This document shows positions 56,308 to 64,000 of a DNA stretch of 64,000 nucleotides, in pieces (within the stretch, counting starts at the first letter, position 1; each line of letters begins with the position of its first letter). Both the position numbers and the translations under genes were made by a program. The notes beneath the pieces are model-generated. The model ran no database searches. It saw only the letters and a program-made list of their open reading frames with translations, and was not told the DNA's origin. The DNA comes from Polyangia bacterium (GTDB taxonomy: Bacteria; Myxococcota_A; Polyangia; Fen-1088): contig DATATI010000066.1 in the NCBI GenBank assembly GCA_036268875.1, positions 124,001-188,000 on the forward strand, in the 5' to 3' direction.

Positions 56308-57521
56308 GCGCCTCGAACATCGAACGGTTCTCGCGCGGGGAGTCCATCACCGTCGAGGTGGGCCGCATCGAACGCGAGCTGGCGGCGCTGTGGCAGGACG
56401 CCAGCCGCGCCGAAGCCCCGGCCAGCGACAGGGAGGCCCACGTCCTCCGCGAGCACGCCGCGCTGTCGCGCGCGGCGCTGTGGAACATCATCGTCCCCGC
56501 CCACGGCGCCGAGTCGCTGCGCTGGACGCGCGAGCTGGTGGACGAGATGGCCCCGTCGGTGCCGGCCCGGGTGATCGTCTTGTGCCGCGACGCCGACGAC
56601 GAACACAGCAGCGGCGGCAGCGGCGAAACCTTGCGCGCCAGCATCGGCAGCAACGTGGTGTCGCGGCCCAGCGGCGCGCGCACCGTCTACTCAGAGGAGA
56701 TCATCCTCACCGGCCGCGGCGGCGCCGAGGAACACTTCGGCGCGCTGGTGCGGGCGCTGCAGATCCCCAGCTTGCCGACGGCGATCTTCTGGATCGACAG
56801 CACGCTGACCGAGACGCTGCTGACCCGCGAACTGTTGCCGGTCTCCGAACGCCTGGTGGTCGACACCGGGCGCTGCCGCAACGTTGCCGATCTACGTTCG
56901 ATCGAACGCATCCTGGACCTGTGCCGCTTGGACATCGCCGATCTCGGCTGGGCGCGGCTGGACAATTTTCGGCTGCTGTTCGCCGGGCTGTTCGATCCGC
57001 CGGTGGGCGGGGACCCTCTGCGCTCGGCGACGCGCGTGGTGGTGCGGCACCGGCCGCACAGCCTGGTCAGCGGATTGTTGCTGATCGCCTGGCTGGCCGG
57101 GCAGATGAAGTGGGAAATGCTGGACAGCAAGGCGCGCCCGCAGGGCCAGCGACAGCTTTATTTTCGTCGCCCGAATGGCGCCGGCGGCGAGAGCGATGGC
57201 GGCGGCAAGGCGACCGAGACGTCACCGCTGGTGCTGGTCGAGCTGGTGCCGTCGCACGACAGCTGCGGCACCAGCGGCATCGTCGCCATCGAGCTGACTT
57301 CTGCCACCGGCGAGCGTTACGCGGTCACGCGCACCGCCCAGAACCACGCCAAGCTGGAGATCCCGATCGCGCCGGCGCGCTCGGTGAAGCTGGACTCGCG
57401 CAGCACCGCCGAGCTGTGCATCGCCGCCGTTGGCCCGCGTGGCCGCGATCCGCTGATGCGCCGCTGTCTGACGCTGGCCGCCCGCCTCGGCGAACGGCTG
57501 GAGCCAGGAACGACGCCGTGA
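56304..57521 (+). CDS. opcA: OpcA-type glucose-6-phosphate dehydrogenase assembly/effector protein
   Basis: A 405-aa protein starting at ATG 56304, inside the zwf stop (ATGA). Features of the family are ELAALWQDASRA at the N-terminus, ALWNIIVPAHGAESLRWTRE, YSEEIILTGRGGAEEHFGAL, LQIPSLPTAIFWIDST, and RLVVDTGRC with DLCRLDIADLGWARL. OpcA activates or assembles glucose-6-phosphate dehydrogenase in cyanobacteria and actinobacteria, and it normally adjoins zwf, as here. Presence in a Gram-negative-looking genome is less common. Confidence 0.88.
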   Translation: MSASNIERFSRGESITVEVGRIERELAALWQDASRAEAPASDREAHVLREHAALSRAALWNIIVPAHGAESLRWTRELVDEMAPSVPARVIVLCRDADDEHSSGGSGETLRASIGSNVVSRPSGARTVYSEEIILTGRGGAEEHFGALVRALQIPSLPTAIFWIDSTLTETLLTRELLPVSERLVVDTGRCRNVADLRSIERILDLCRLDIADLGWARLDNFRLLFAGLFDPPVGGDPLRSATRVVVRHRPHSLVSGLLLIAWLAGQMKWEMLDSKARPQGQRQLYFRRPNGAGGESDGGGKATETSPLVLVELVPSHDSCGTSGIVAIELTSATGERYAVTRTAQNHAKLEIPIAPARSVKLDSRSTAELCIAAVGPRGRDPLMRRCLTLAARLGERLEPGTTP

Positions 57522-58264
57522 GCAAACCGACCGTGGTGGTCTGCAACGATCTGCCGGCGCTGTCGCGCGAGGCGGCGCGGCTGGTGCGCAGTTCGGCGGC
57601 CGCCGCCATCGAAGCCCGCCAGCGCTGGTCGCTGGCGCTGGCCGGTGGTTCCACGCCGCGCATGCTGTACGAGCTTTTGGCCGCGCCGGCCGATCCGTTG
57701 GACACCATCGATTGGTCGCGGGCGCAGCTCTTCTTCGGCGACGAGCGGACCGTTCCCCCCGAGCACCGCGACTCGAACTATGGGATGGCTCGTCAGTCGC
57801 TGTTGTCGCGAGCGCCCATTGCAGCGGCCAACGTTCACCGGATGAAAGGCGAGGCCGCCGATCTGGACGCCGCCGCCATCGAATACGAAGGGCAGGTGCG
57901 CCAGTTCACGGAGAGCGCGGAGGGCGTGCTGGATCTGGCCATCCTGGGCATGGGCGCCGACGGCCACACGGCGTCCCTGTTCCCCGGCACCACCGCCCTC
58001 GACGAGCGGCAGCGCCTGTGCGTGCCGGTCACCGTCGAGAAGCTCGGCACCCGCCGTCTCACCCTGACCTATCCGGTGTTTCTGCGGGCCCGCGCCGTGC
58101 TGTTCCTGATCGCCGGCGCCGACAAGGCCGATCCGCTGCGCGCCGTGCTGGACGGCCCGGAGCGCCCGCGTGATCTGCCCAGCCAGGTGATCATCCGCCG
58201 GCCCGCCGGCTCTGTTAGCATCCTGTGCGATCGAACGGCGGCCGACGGGCTCGGCCCAAGGTAA
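57518..58264 (+). CDS. pgl: 6-phosphogluconolactonase
   Basis: A 248-aa hydrolase of the NagB/DevB type. Motifs are LALAGGSTPRMLYELLA near residue 41, QLFFGDERTVPPEHRDSNYG, ILGMGADGHTASLFPG with the catalytic His region, and LTLTYPVFLRARAVLFLIAG. It starts at GTG 57518 overlapping the opcA stop (GTGA). It completes the zwf-opcA-pgl sequence. Confidence 0.94.
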   Translation: MSKPTVVVCNDLPALSREAARLVRSSAAAAIEARQRWSLALAGGSTPRMLYELLAAPADPLDTIDWSRAQLFFGDERTVPPEHRDSNYGMARQSLLSRAPIAAANVHRMKGEAADLDAAAIEYEGQVRQFTESAEGVLDLAILGMGADGHTASLFPGTTALDERQRLCVPVTVEKLGTRRLTLTYPVFLRARAVLFLIAGADKADPLRAVLDGPERPRDLPSQVIIRRPAGSVSILCDRTAADGLGPR

Positions 58265-58280
58265 CCACGAAAGAGGGATC

Positions 58281-59306
58281 ATGATCGTACTGGCAGGCGA
58301 CATCGGCGGCACCAACACGCGGCTGGCCTTGATCGACGGCAAGGCGGGCGACGCCGGCCGCAAACTCACCTTTGGCGTGGTCGCCGAACAAACCTACCCT
58401 TCCGCCAGCCACCCGTCGTTGGACGCCATCGCCGAGATCTTTCTCGCCGACAAAGCCAAAGGCGCCAGCATCGAACGCGCCTGCTTCGGCATCGCCGGCC
58501 CAGTGGAAAACAACATCTGCCGCGCCACCAACCTGCCCTGGGTGATCGACGGGCGGGCCATCGGGCAGAAGCTGGGCATCCCGCGCGTCACGCTGGTCAA
58601 CGATTTCTATGCCGCCGCCTTGGGCGTCACCGCCGTCTCGTCGGATTTTCTGGTGCCGATGGGTGGCGGCCCGCCGGCCGATCGCGGGCCCATCGCCGTG
58701 CTGGGCGCTGGCACGGGCCTGGGCCAGGCGTTTCTGGTCTGGTCGGCCTCCGAGGATCGTTACCAGGTGGTCTCGTCGGAGGGCGGCCACACGGATTTTC
58801 CCGCGCGCACCGCCCTGGAGATGTCGTTGTTGCAATACCTGACCACCAAGTACGGCCGCGCCTCGTGCGAGCGCGTGCTGTCGGGCCAGGGCCTGGTCGA
58901 CATCTTCGGCTTCTTGGCGCAGGAACCAGCCTGTCAGTCGCTGCTCCGTCCTGACACCACCGCGGCGCTGGGCGATCGCGGACCCGGCAATGATCCGGCG
59001 GCGGCCATCTCCCAGCGCGCCCTGGCCGGCAGCGATCCGATCTGCGAGCTGGCGCTGGCCATCTTCTGTCAGGTGCTGGGCGCGGTCTCCGGCAATCTGG
59101 CGCTGACGTTGCTGGCCACCGGCGGCGTGTTCGTCGCCGGCGGCATCGCCCCGCGGATTCTCGCTTACCTGCAAAAAGGCGGTTTTCGCGAGGCCTTTGA
59201 ACGCAAGGGCCGCCTGCACCCGCTGGTGGCGAAGATCCCGGCGTTTGTCGTCACGCACCCGCAGCTTGGGTTGCTGGGCGCAGCGAAGGTGGCGTCGGGT
59301 CTGTAG
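58281..59306 (+). CDS. glk: Glucokinase (ROK-independent, bacterial Glk type)
   Basis: A 341-aa ATP-dependent glucose kinase. The phosphate-binding loop is VLAGDIGGTNTRLALID, the sugar-binding block is FGIAGPVENNICRATNLPWV, the catalytic Asp is in TLVNDFYAAALGV, and AVLGAGTGLGQAFLV and SSEGGHTDFPART complete the ATPase fold. AGAGGGATC before the ATG is a usable ribosome binding site, 16 bases after pgl. It feeds glucose released by the GH15 enzyme into the pathway. The intergenic element copy B begins 30 bases after its stop. Confidence 0.95.
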   Translation: MIVLAGDIGGTNTRLALIDGKAGDAGRKLTFGVVAEQTYPSASHPSLDAIAEIFLADKAKGASIERACFGIAGPVENNICRATNLPWVIDGRAIGQKLGIPRVTLVNDFYAAALGVTAVSSDFLVPMGGGPPADRGPIAVLGAGTGLGQAFLVWSASEDRYQVVSSEGGHTDFPARTALEMSLLQYLTTKYGRASCERVLSGQGLVDIFGFLAQEPACQSLLRPDTTAALGDRGPGNDPAAAISQRALAGSDPICELALAIFCQVLGAVSGNLALTLLATGGVFVAGGIAPRILAYLQKGGFREAFERKGRLHPLVAKIPAFVVTHPQLGLLGAAKVASGL

Positions 59307-59335
59307 ACCGATTTCAGGTTGGGTCCGATCTTCCA

Positions 59336-59420
59336 CGCAAACCCGTTACGCGCGGGGCGAATGGTGCAACTCGATTGAATCGCCGTGGTCGCGCGTTTGC
59401 GCTCCTCTGGGGAGGAGCGC
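59336..59420 (+). repeat. Intergenic element, copy B, with perfect hairpin
   Basis: Homologous to 48826-48911 on the opposite strand. It starts 29 bases after the glk stop with CGCAAACCCGTTACGCGC and ends in GCGCTCCTC-TGGG-GAGGAGCGC, a nine-bp perfect stem at 59399-59420. The loop (TGGG) differs from copy A (TGAC) while the stem is kept. No T-tract follows, so rho-independent termination is possible but not typical. Confidence 0.75.
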
Positions 59421-59457
59421 CTGAAAGCGATCTAGCGGTCGCAGCGCGCCCGCGTTC

Positions 59458-62247
59458 CTAAAGCCGTTCGCGGAAGATCGCGCGCACGCGGGCCATGCGG
59501 CGGTCGAGCTCTTCGAGCAGCGGCGCTGGTTCGCGTTCCAGCGTGCGGGCCAGCGCCAGCTGATCCGCGGGGCTCAGCACCTCCTCCGGGCGATCGCGCA
59601 AAAGACGCAGGCGCAAAGCCAGCCGCCGCAAGAACGCATAGTCCTCGCGCAGCCCCGTCGGCCACCCTAGCTGCACCAATCGATCAAGGGCGATCGTGGT
59701 GGTGGGCGTGCGCAGGCCGGGATCGGTGGCACCGCCGCGCAGCTGTCCCAGCGCGACCAGAAACTCGACGTCCATGATGCCGCCCGGATCAAAGCGCAGA
59801 TGGCGCGAGCCGCGCGGAACCCGGCCCCGTTCTTTTTCCACCCGCTCGCGCACGGCGCGCAGGTCGGTACGAAATTTCTGTTCGTCGAAGGGACGGTCGA
59901 AGGCGATGCCCGCGACGGTGGCGGCCAGGGCCTCCACGCCGGCCGCGGTCTCGGTGCTGAAGACCACCCGTGCCCGCAGCAACGCCGCCCGTTCCCAGCC
60001 GGCCGCCTCGCGCTCGTGATAGCGCACGAACGCTGCGTACGACGTCACCAGCAGGCCTTGCTCGCCCGACGGACGCAGGCGCGTGTCGACATGATAGAGG
60101 CGGCCGTCCTCCATCAGGGCCTGCAGCGCATTGATCACCCGCTGCGAGGCGCGCGCGTACCACTCGCGGTGGTCGACGCCGGTGCTGCTCTCGCCCTCGG
60201 CGCCGTAAAGGAAGACCAGATCCAGATCCGAGCCATAGCGCATCTCGCGCGCGCCCAGGCTGCCCAGCCCCAGCACGGTCAGCGCGGTGCACGGCTGGCC
60301 GTAACGGGCGTGCAGTGCCGGCAGCACGATGCCCATCACCTCGTCGAGACACGTCTCGGCCAGGGCGGTCAGCTGTTCGGAGATCGCGGCGGGATCGAGA
60401 TTGCCCGAGACGTCGTGCAGCCCGATGCGCAGCAGCTCTTCCACTTGAAAGCGGCGCACGGCGCGCAGGCGATCCTCTTCGTCGCCGTCGGTGCTGTCGG
60501 TGCTGGCCAGCCGCGCCCGCAACGCCGCGGCCAGCTCGCCCGGCGCGCGAACCCGGGCGCCCAGGTTGTCGACCAGCGACTCCCACAGCTCGGGTCTTTG
60601 AATCAGCAGCGATGACAGCCGCTCGCTGGTGCCGAACAGCGTGGCCAGCATGCGCAAAAGCTGCGGGTGATCGCGCAGCAGGGCCATCAAGCCCGTCGAC
60701 CCGCGCACGGTCAGATCGCGAAAGTGGGTCAGCGCCCGCGACGGATCGGGCGACGCCGCCGCCTGGGCCAGGAACGCCGGCGGGATGCGGCCGCGCACCA
60801 GCTCCAGGCTGTTGGCCGCGCCCTCTCCGTCGGAAAATCCCAGCGCCAGCAGCCGCTGCTCCATCTCCTCGCGCGGCAGCCCCGGATCCAGCAGGCGCAG
60901 GACCGCGTCGCCCGGCTGCGGCGCCGGATCGTTGAACGTCGCCGCGATGGCCTGCACCGCCGCCCGCTGGGTGGCCACCGCTTGATCGAAGGTCGGCAGA
61001 TGGGAAAATCCCAGACGCTCGGCGAACCAGGCGCGCGTCTCGTCGTCGGCAGGCAGCCGGTGGGTCTGCGTGCCGTCCTCGATCTGCACGCGGTGTTCAA
61101 GCCGCCGCCAAAAACGATAGGCCTCGGCCAGGGTCTTCGCCTCGCGATCGGAGATAAGGCCCGCCATCAGCAGCTTGTGCAAGCCCGACAGCGTGGTGCG
61201 ATCGCGCAGGTCGCGGCGTTTTCCGGCGTGCAGCAGCTGCAGCGTCTGCACCACCAGCTCGACGTCGCGGATGCCGCCCGAACCAAGCTTGACGTCAAAG
61301 CCGGCCGGCCCGTCGTCGCCCAGCGTGGCGGCGTCTCCCTGGGCGCGAAACATGGCCCGCAAGGCGCGGATGTCGTCGACGGTCTTGGCCTCGATGTGGC
61401 GCGGGTAGATGAACCCTTCCAGCGCGTCCAAAAGCTCGCGCCCGAAGGCGTGGTCGCCGGCGCACGGTCGGGCGCGCAGCAACGCTTGCCGCTCCCAGGT
61501 GCGCCCGAAGGTTTCGTAGTACCGCTCGGCCGCCGGCAGTGAATTGCACAGCGGACCGTTCTGGCCTTCCGGCCGCAGGCGCAGATCGACGCGAAAGATG
61601 GTCCCGTCGGCGGTCTTCTCTTCGATGGCATTGGTGATTCGCCGCGAAAGCTCGGAGAAATACTGGTGCAGGCTGATCCGGCCGGCCGCGCCAGCATCCG
61701 ACGAGTAGAAATAACAAACGTCGACGTCCGACGAAAAGTTCAGCTCCTCGCCGCCCAGCTTTCCCATCGCCAGCACGACGAACGCCGCCGGGCCGTCGCC
61801 GGTCATCGGATCGCCGTGCTCGCGGCGCAGCTCGCCGTCGCAGAAGCGCCACGACTCGTCCAGGCACGCCTCGGCGAAATCCGACAGCTCGCGCGCCACC
61901 TCCAGCGTCGTGCCCCAGCCGAACTCGCGCGCGCCCAGACGCAGCACCTCGCGGCGGCGCGCCACCCGCAGGCGGCGCTTGAAATCGCTGAAGTCGCTCG
62001 CACCGCTGACCTCCGCCACCACGGCGGCGCGGATCAGCTCGGCCGGCTTTGGCTGCCACAACCAGGGATCCGCCGCCAGCGCCGCCAGCGCGTTCACGTC
62101 GGCCAGCAAAAGCTCGGTGAGAAAATCGCCGCTCTCGACGATCGCCTGCAGCAACCGCCGGGCAACGTCGTGCTCGGGCCCCGGTCCAGGCACAGTGCCG
62201 CCGCGTTCGACGAAGCGGTCGAAACGCGCCTGCACCGCCGGCCGCAT
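59458..62247 (-). CDS. glnE: Bifunctional glutamine-synthetase adenylyltransferase/adenylyl-removing enzyme
   Basis: A 929-aa enzyme that adds or removes AMP on glutamine synthetase according to PII state. Two nucleotidyltransferase domains are present. In the N-terminal one LNFSSDVDVCYFYSSDAG holds the metal Asp pair (residues about 170-190), with RVDLRLRPEGQNGPLCNS after it. In the C-terminal one RYGSDLDLVFLYGAEGES and VDTRLRPSGEQGLLVTSY are the equivalent. A central linker domain lies between. It is encoded convergent to glk. The ATG overlaps the upstream gene's stop (TGATG). Confidence 0.95.
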   Translation of the reverse strand: MRPAVQARFDRFVERGGTVPGPGPEHDVARRLLQAIVESGDFLTELLLADVNALAALAADPWLWQPKPAELIRAAVVAEVSGASDFSDFKRRLRVARRREVLRLGAREFGWGTTLEVARELSDFAEACLDESWRFCDGELRREHGDPMTGDGPAAFVVLAMGKLGGEELNFSSDVDVCYFYSSDAGAAGRISLHQYFSELSRRITNAIEEKTADGTIFRVDLRLRPEGQNGPLCNSLPAAERYYETFGRTWERQALLRARPCAGDHAFGRELLDALEGFIYPRHIEAKTVDDIRALRAMFRAQGDAATLGDDGPAGFDVKLGSGGIRDVELVVQTLQLLHAGKRRDLRDRTTLSGLHKLLMAGLISDREAKTLAEAYRFWRRLEHRVQIEDGTQTHRLPADDETRAWFAERLGFSHLPTFDQAVATQRAAVQAIAATFNDPAPQPGDAVLRLLDPGLPREEMEQRLLALGFSDGEGAANSLELVRGRIPPAFLAQAAASPDPSRALTHFRDLTVRGSTGLMALLRDHPQLLRMLATLFGTSERLSSLLIQRPELWESLVDNLGARVRAPGELAAALRARLASTDSTDGDEEDRLRAVRRFQVEELLRIGLHDVSGNLDPAAISEQLTALAETCLDEVMGIVLPALHARYGQPCTALTVLGLGSLGAREMRYGSDLDLVFLYGAEGESSTGVDHREWYARASQRVINALQALMEDGRLYHVDTRLRPSGEQGLLVTSYAAFVRYHEREAAGWERAALLRARVVFSTETAAGVEALAATVAGIAFDRPFDEQKFRTDLRAVRERVEKERGRVPRGSRHLRFDPGGIMDVEFLVALGQLRGGATDPGLRTPTTTIALDRLVQLGWPTGLREDYAFLRRLALRLRLLRDRPEEVLSPADQLALARTLEREPAPLLEELDRRMARVRAIFRERL

Positions 62248-64000
62248 CAGAGATCGGCTTGGGCGACCGAAAACTTGTTGTTCTGGCTGTCGATGACCTT
62301 GAAGCTGTTGCGGGCCTCCGCCGGCAACAGACCTTGCAGGTGACCCTGCTGGCCGCGTTCAAAGATGAAGAACTGGCGGGTGCCGCGGTGACGGCCAATC
62401 CAATCCTTCAACCGATCGTCGGCGCCCTCCTGATCGAACACGGTGCGATCCTCGGTCGGCCCTTCGTAGATTTCATTCTTCGTGTAGAAGGTCTCGCCTC
62501 GCCAGTACATCTGATAGGCCACCAGACGCTCTTGCGGTGAGCGGCGGGCGCGGTAGTAAGCGGCGATCGGCACCTTCTGCGACCAGTACGGCGCCACATC
62601 GCGCATGTAGACGTCCAGCAAGAAGAAGGTGAACACCACCGCCGCGCCGCTGAGCCCGACCACCGCCCAGCGTCGAGTCCGCGCGAAGATGAGCCCGACC
62701 GTGGCGACCAGGAACAGCGCACAGAACACCATCAGCGGCGTCGAGAAATCCAGTCCCTCCGGCCACGGCCGCCCGCGCGGGTTGTGAATGTAGTCGTACG
62801 AAAACAACCACAGAAAATGTTGGGAGGCGTTCTTGGTCTCGACCAGATCCACCGTCACCAGCAAGAGCAGCGGAATCCCCAGCAGCGCTGCCGCCGCCGC
62901 CATTCGCCGCGCCCCGCGGGATATCACGTCGTCGATGAAGCAGCCGATGACGATGCACAGGCCCGGGATCGCCGGCAGCACGTAGTGGTGGAACTTGGTC
63001 ATCGACATCGACACCACCGTGTACGCCGAGACGAACCAGATCGCGCCCAGGCGGATGATCCCTTGCTTGCGCACCTCGGCCGGCGTCTCCGGACCGCTGC
63101 CGGCGTGCGACGCCCGCATCACCGACCAGCCCAGGGCCGCCGGCGCCAGCGCCACCCACGGCAGCAACGAATAGCCAAGCTCGCGCAGGAAGTACTCGAA
63201 CGAGCCGCGATCACCGTGACGGCCAAGCACCATGCGCCGCCAGTGGTTATCGCCGAACAGTTCGTTCCAGAACGGCAGGCCGTGGCGAATCAGCATGGCG
63301 TGGTGCCAGGGCACCGCCACCACCGCCATGCCGATCAGCGACACCACCACGCCGTAGAGAAGCTGCGCCCGCCGCAGCCGCCGCCAGTTCCAGGTGAACG
63401 CCAGATAGGCGAGAAAGATGATCAGCGGCAGCCCCAGGCCGGCCAGACCCTTCGCCAGCACCGCCAGGCCGCACAGGATGGCGGCGATGTAGAGATAAAG
63501 CGGCGCCTTGTACCGCGTGCGCGCCGCCAGAAACACGAAGGCGGCGAAGCCCAGGTAGTATGGAATCATCGCCACCGCGCCGTACATCTTCACGGTGTGG
63601 TCGCGCCAGGGGATCTCCACCTTCAGCTGATAGGAATCGATGATGAGCTGTGGGATGCAGACCAGCGCGAACAGGATCAGGCCGCCGTAGAACAGCCCGT
63701 GGTGCGGCCAGCTGCGCCAGCCGCGGCCCTTGCGCGGCAGCAGCTGATCTTCGTCGTCGAACAACGCCAGACCGCCCAGCGCCAGCGCCATGGCCATCGG
63801 CCCGACGAACGCCATGTCGGTCATCGCTTGCCGCGCCACCAGGCTGTACATCGGCGCGGTGGCGACGATGATGGCGGACAGCACGCCGGCGCGCCGGCTG
63901 ACGAAGCGCGCGGTGATCAAGTAAACAGCGTAGATGCCGAGAACGCCCATCAGAACGAACGGCGTCCGTACTGCCCATTCGGCTTTGTAGGTCAGGGCCA
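62247..64000 (-). CDS. GT39/ArnT-like membrane glycosyltransferase, 5' end beyond the window
   Basis: At least 584 residues, open to the window edge with the start outside (the frame continues ...EWAVRTPFVLMGVLGIYAVY). It has about ten membrane helices. AMTDMAFVGPMAMAL after a RRAGVLSAIIVATAPMYSLV helix is typical of the dolichyl-phosphate-mannose/ArnT family, as are KFHHYVLPAIPGLCIVIGCF and the GDRGSFEYFLRELGYSLLPW loop. The C-terminal 150 residues form a soluble domain. The enzyme likely transfers a sugar from a polyprenyl phosphate to lipid A, protein or a glycan; the substrate is unknown. It overlaps glnE by one base. Confidence 0.85.
   Translation of the reverse strand, partial: ALTYKAEWAVRTPFVLMGVLGIYAVYLITARFVSRRAGVLSAIIVATAPMYSLVARQAMTDMAFVGPMAMALALGGLALFDDEDQLLPRKGRGWRSWPHHGLFYGGLILFALVCIPQLIIDSYQLKVEIPWRDHTVKMYGAVAMIPYYLGFAAFVFLAARTRYKAPLYLYIAAILCGLAVLAKGLAGLGLPLIIFLAYLAFTWNWRRLRRAQLLYGVVVSLIGMAVVAVPWHHAMLIRHGLPFWNELFGDNHWRRMVLGRHGDRGSFEYFLRELGYSLLPWVALAPAALGWSVMRASHAGSGPETPAEVRKQGIIRLGAIWFVSAYTVVSMSMTKFHHYVLPAIPGLCIVIGCFIDDVISRGARRMAAAAALLGIPLLLLVTVDLVETKNASQHFLWLFSYDYIHNPRGRPWPEGLDFSTPLMVFCALFLVATVGLIFARTRRWAVVGLSGAAVVFTFFLLDVYMRDVAPYWSQKVPIAAYYRARRSPQERLVAYQMYWRGETFYTKNEIYEGPTEDRTVFDQEGADDRLKDWIGRHRGTRQFFIFERGQQGHLQGLLPAEARNSFKVIDSQNNKFSVAQADL

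Overview
The window is about 64 kb of GC-rich chromosomal DNA (mostly 65-70% G+C by eye) that is almost fully coding, with many start/stop overlaps. The gene set suggests a large-genome deltaproteobacterium of the Myxococcota: eukaryote-like Ser/Thr kinases with PEGA or beta-propeller tails, an FHA-domain enhancer-binding protein, TIG/IPT lipoproteins, PilZ, several kinases without partner regulators, archaeal-type Asd and LigD. Species-level placement is not possible from the sequence alone. No phage, IS element, CRISPR, rRNA or tRNA was seen.

Layout. 0-4.1 kb: 3' end of a phytoene-desaturase-like oxidoreductase, a PilZ protein, a Trm112-like zinc ribbon whose last codons and stop are triplicated, an EtfD-like membrane Fe-S oxidoreductase and a SprA-family putative metalloprotease. 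4.2-9.0 kb (minus): two lipoproteins, a small conserved-looking protein, acylphosphatase and acetyl-CoA synthetase. 9.0-17.7 kb (plus): an FNR-like flavoprotein, then one tightly packed unit of TIG lipoprotein, membrane histidine kinase, FecR protein, soluble histidine kinase, large Ig-like/beta-barrel protein and an N-formylglutamate amidohydrolase homologue. 17.7-22.1 kb (minus): proS-pyrF-rlmB-asd. 22.2-29.3 kb: LigD with a degenerate ligase module, LpoA-like lipoprotein, mutY, a DUF486 membrane protein, holA and rpsT. 29.4-31.6 kb: TPR/zincin protein and a ureohydrolase.

31.7-37.0 kb is the most unusual part: an FHA/AAA+ enhancer-binding protein; a non-coding segment with a sigma-54-like promoter (TGGC-N7-TTGCT) and inverted repeats; a 52-aa secreted peptide ending CPGGRC; a convergent Ser/Thr kinase with a periplasmic beta-propeller; and a divergent OmpR-type regulator with a degenerate receiver. 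Much of this stretch is visibly lower in G+C than its surroundings. I propose it is a phospho-signalling circuit that controls a secreted peptide.

37.0-48.8 kb: citrate synthase, a TPR/TatT-like protein, KamA-family aminomutase with a Cys-rich partner, a GIDE-like protein, two overlapping PEGA Ser/Thr kinases, a TPR membrane protein, HtrA protease, IF-1 and a cardiolipin synthase. 48.9-52.5 kb (minus): VOC protein, cobS, cobU, a CbiR-like cobamide-remodelling enzyme and a remnant of an antiporter-UspA fusion. 52.6-59.3 kb (plus): GH15 glucoamylase, zwf, opcA, pgl and glk, which together take starch/trehalose-type glucans or glucose into the oxidative pentose phosphate pathway. 59.4-64 kb (minus): glnE and the start-truncated end of a GT39/ArnT-like glycosyltransferase.

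Two intergenic regions 10.5 kb apart (48.83-48.91 and 59.34-59.42 kb) carry diverged copies of the same ~86-bp element ending in a conserved hairpin. Each copy lies just downstream of a stop codon and has the same orientation as the gene that precedes it.
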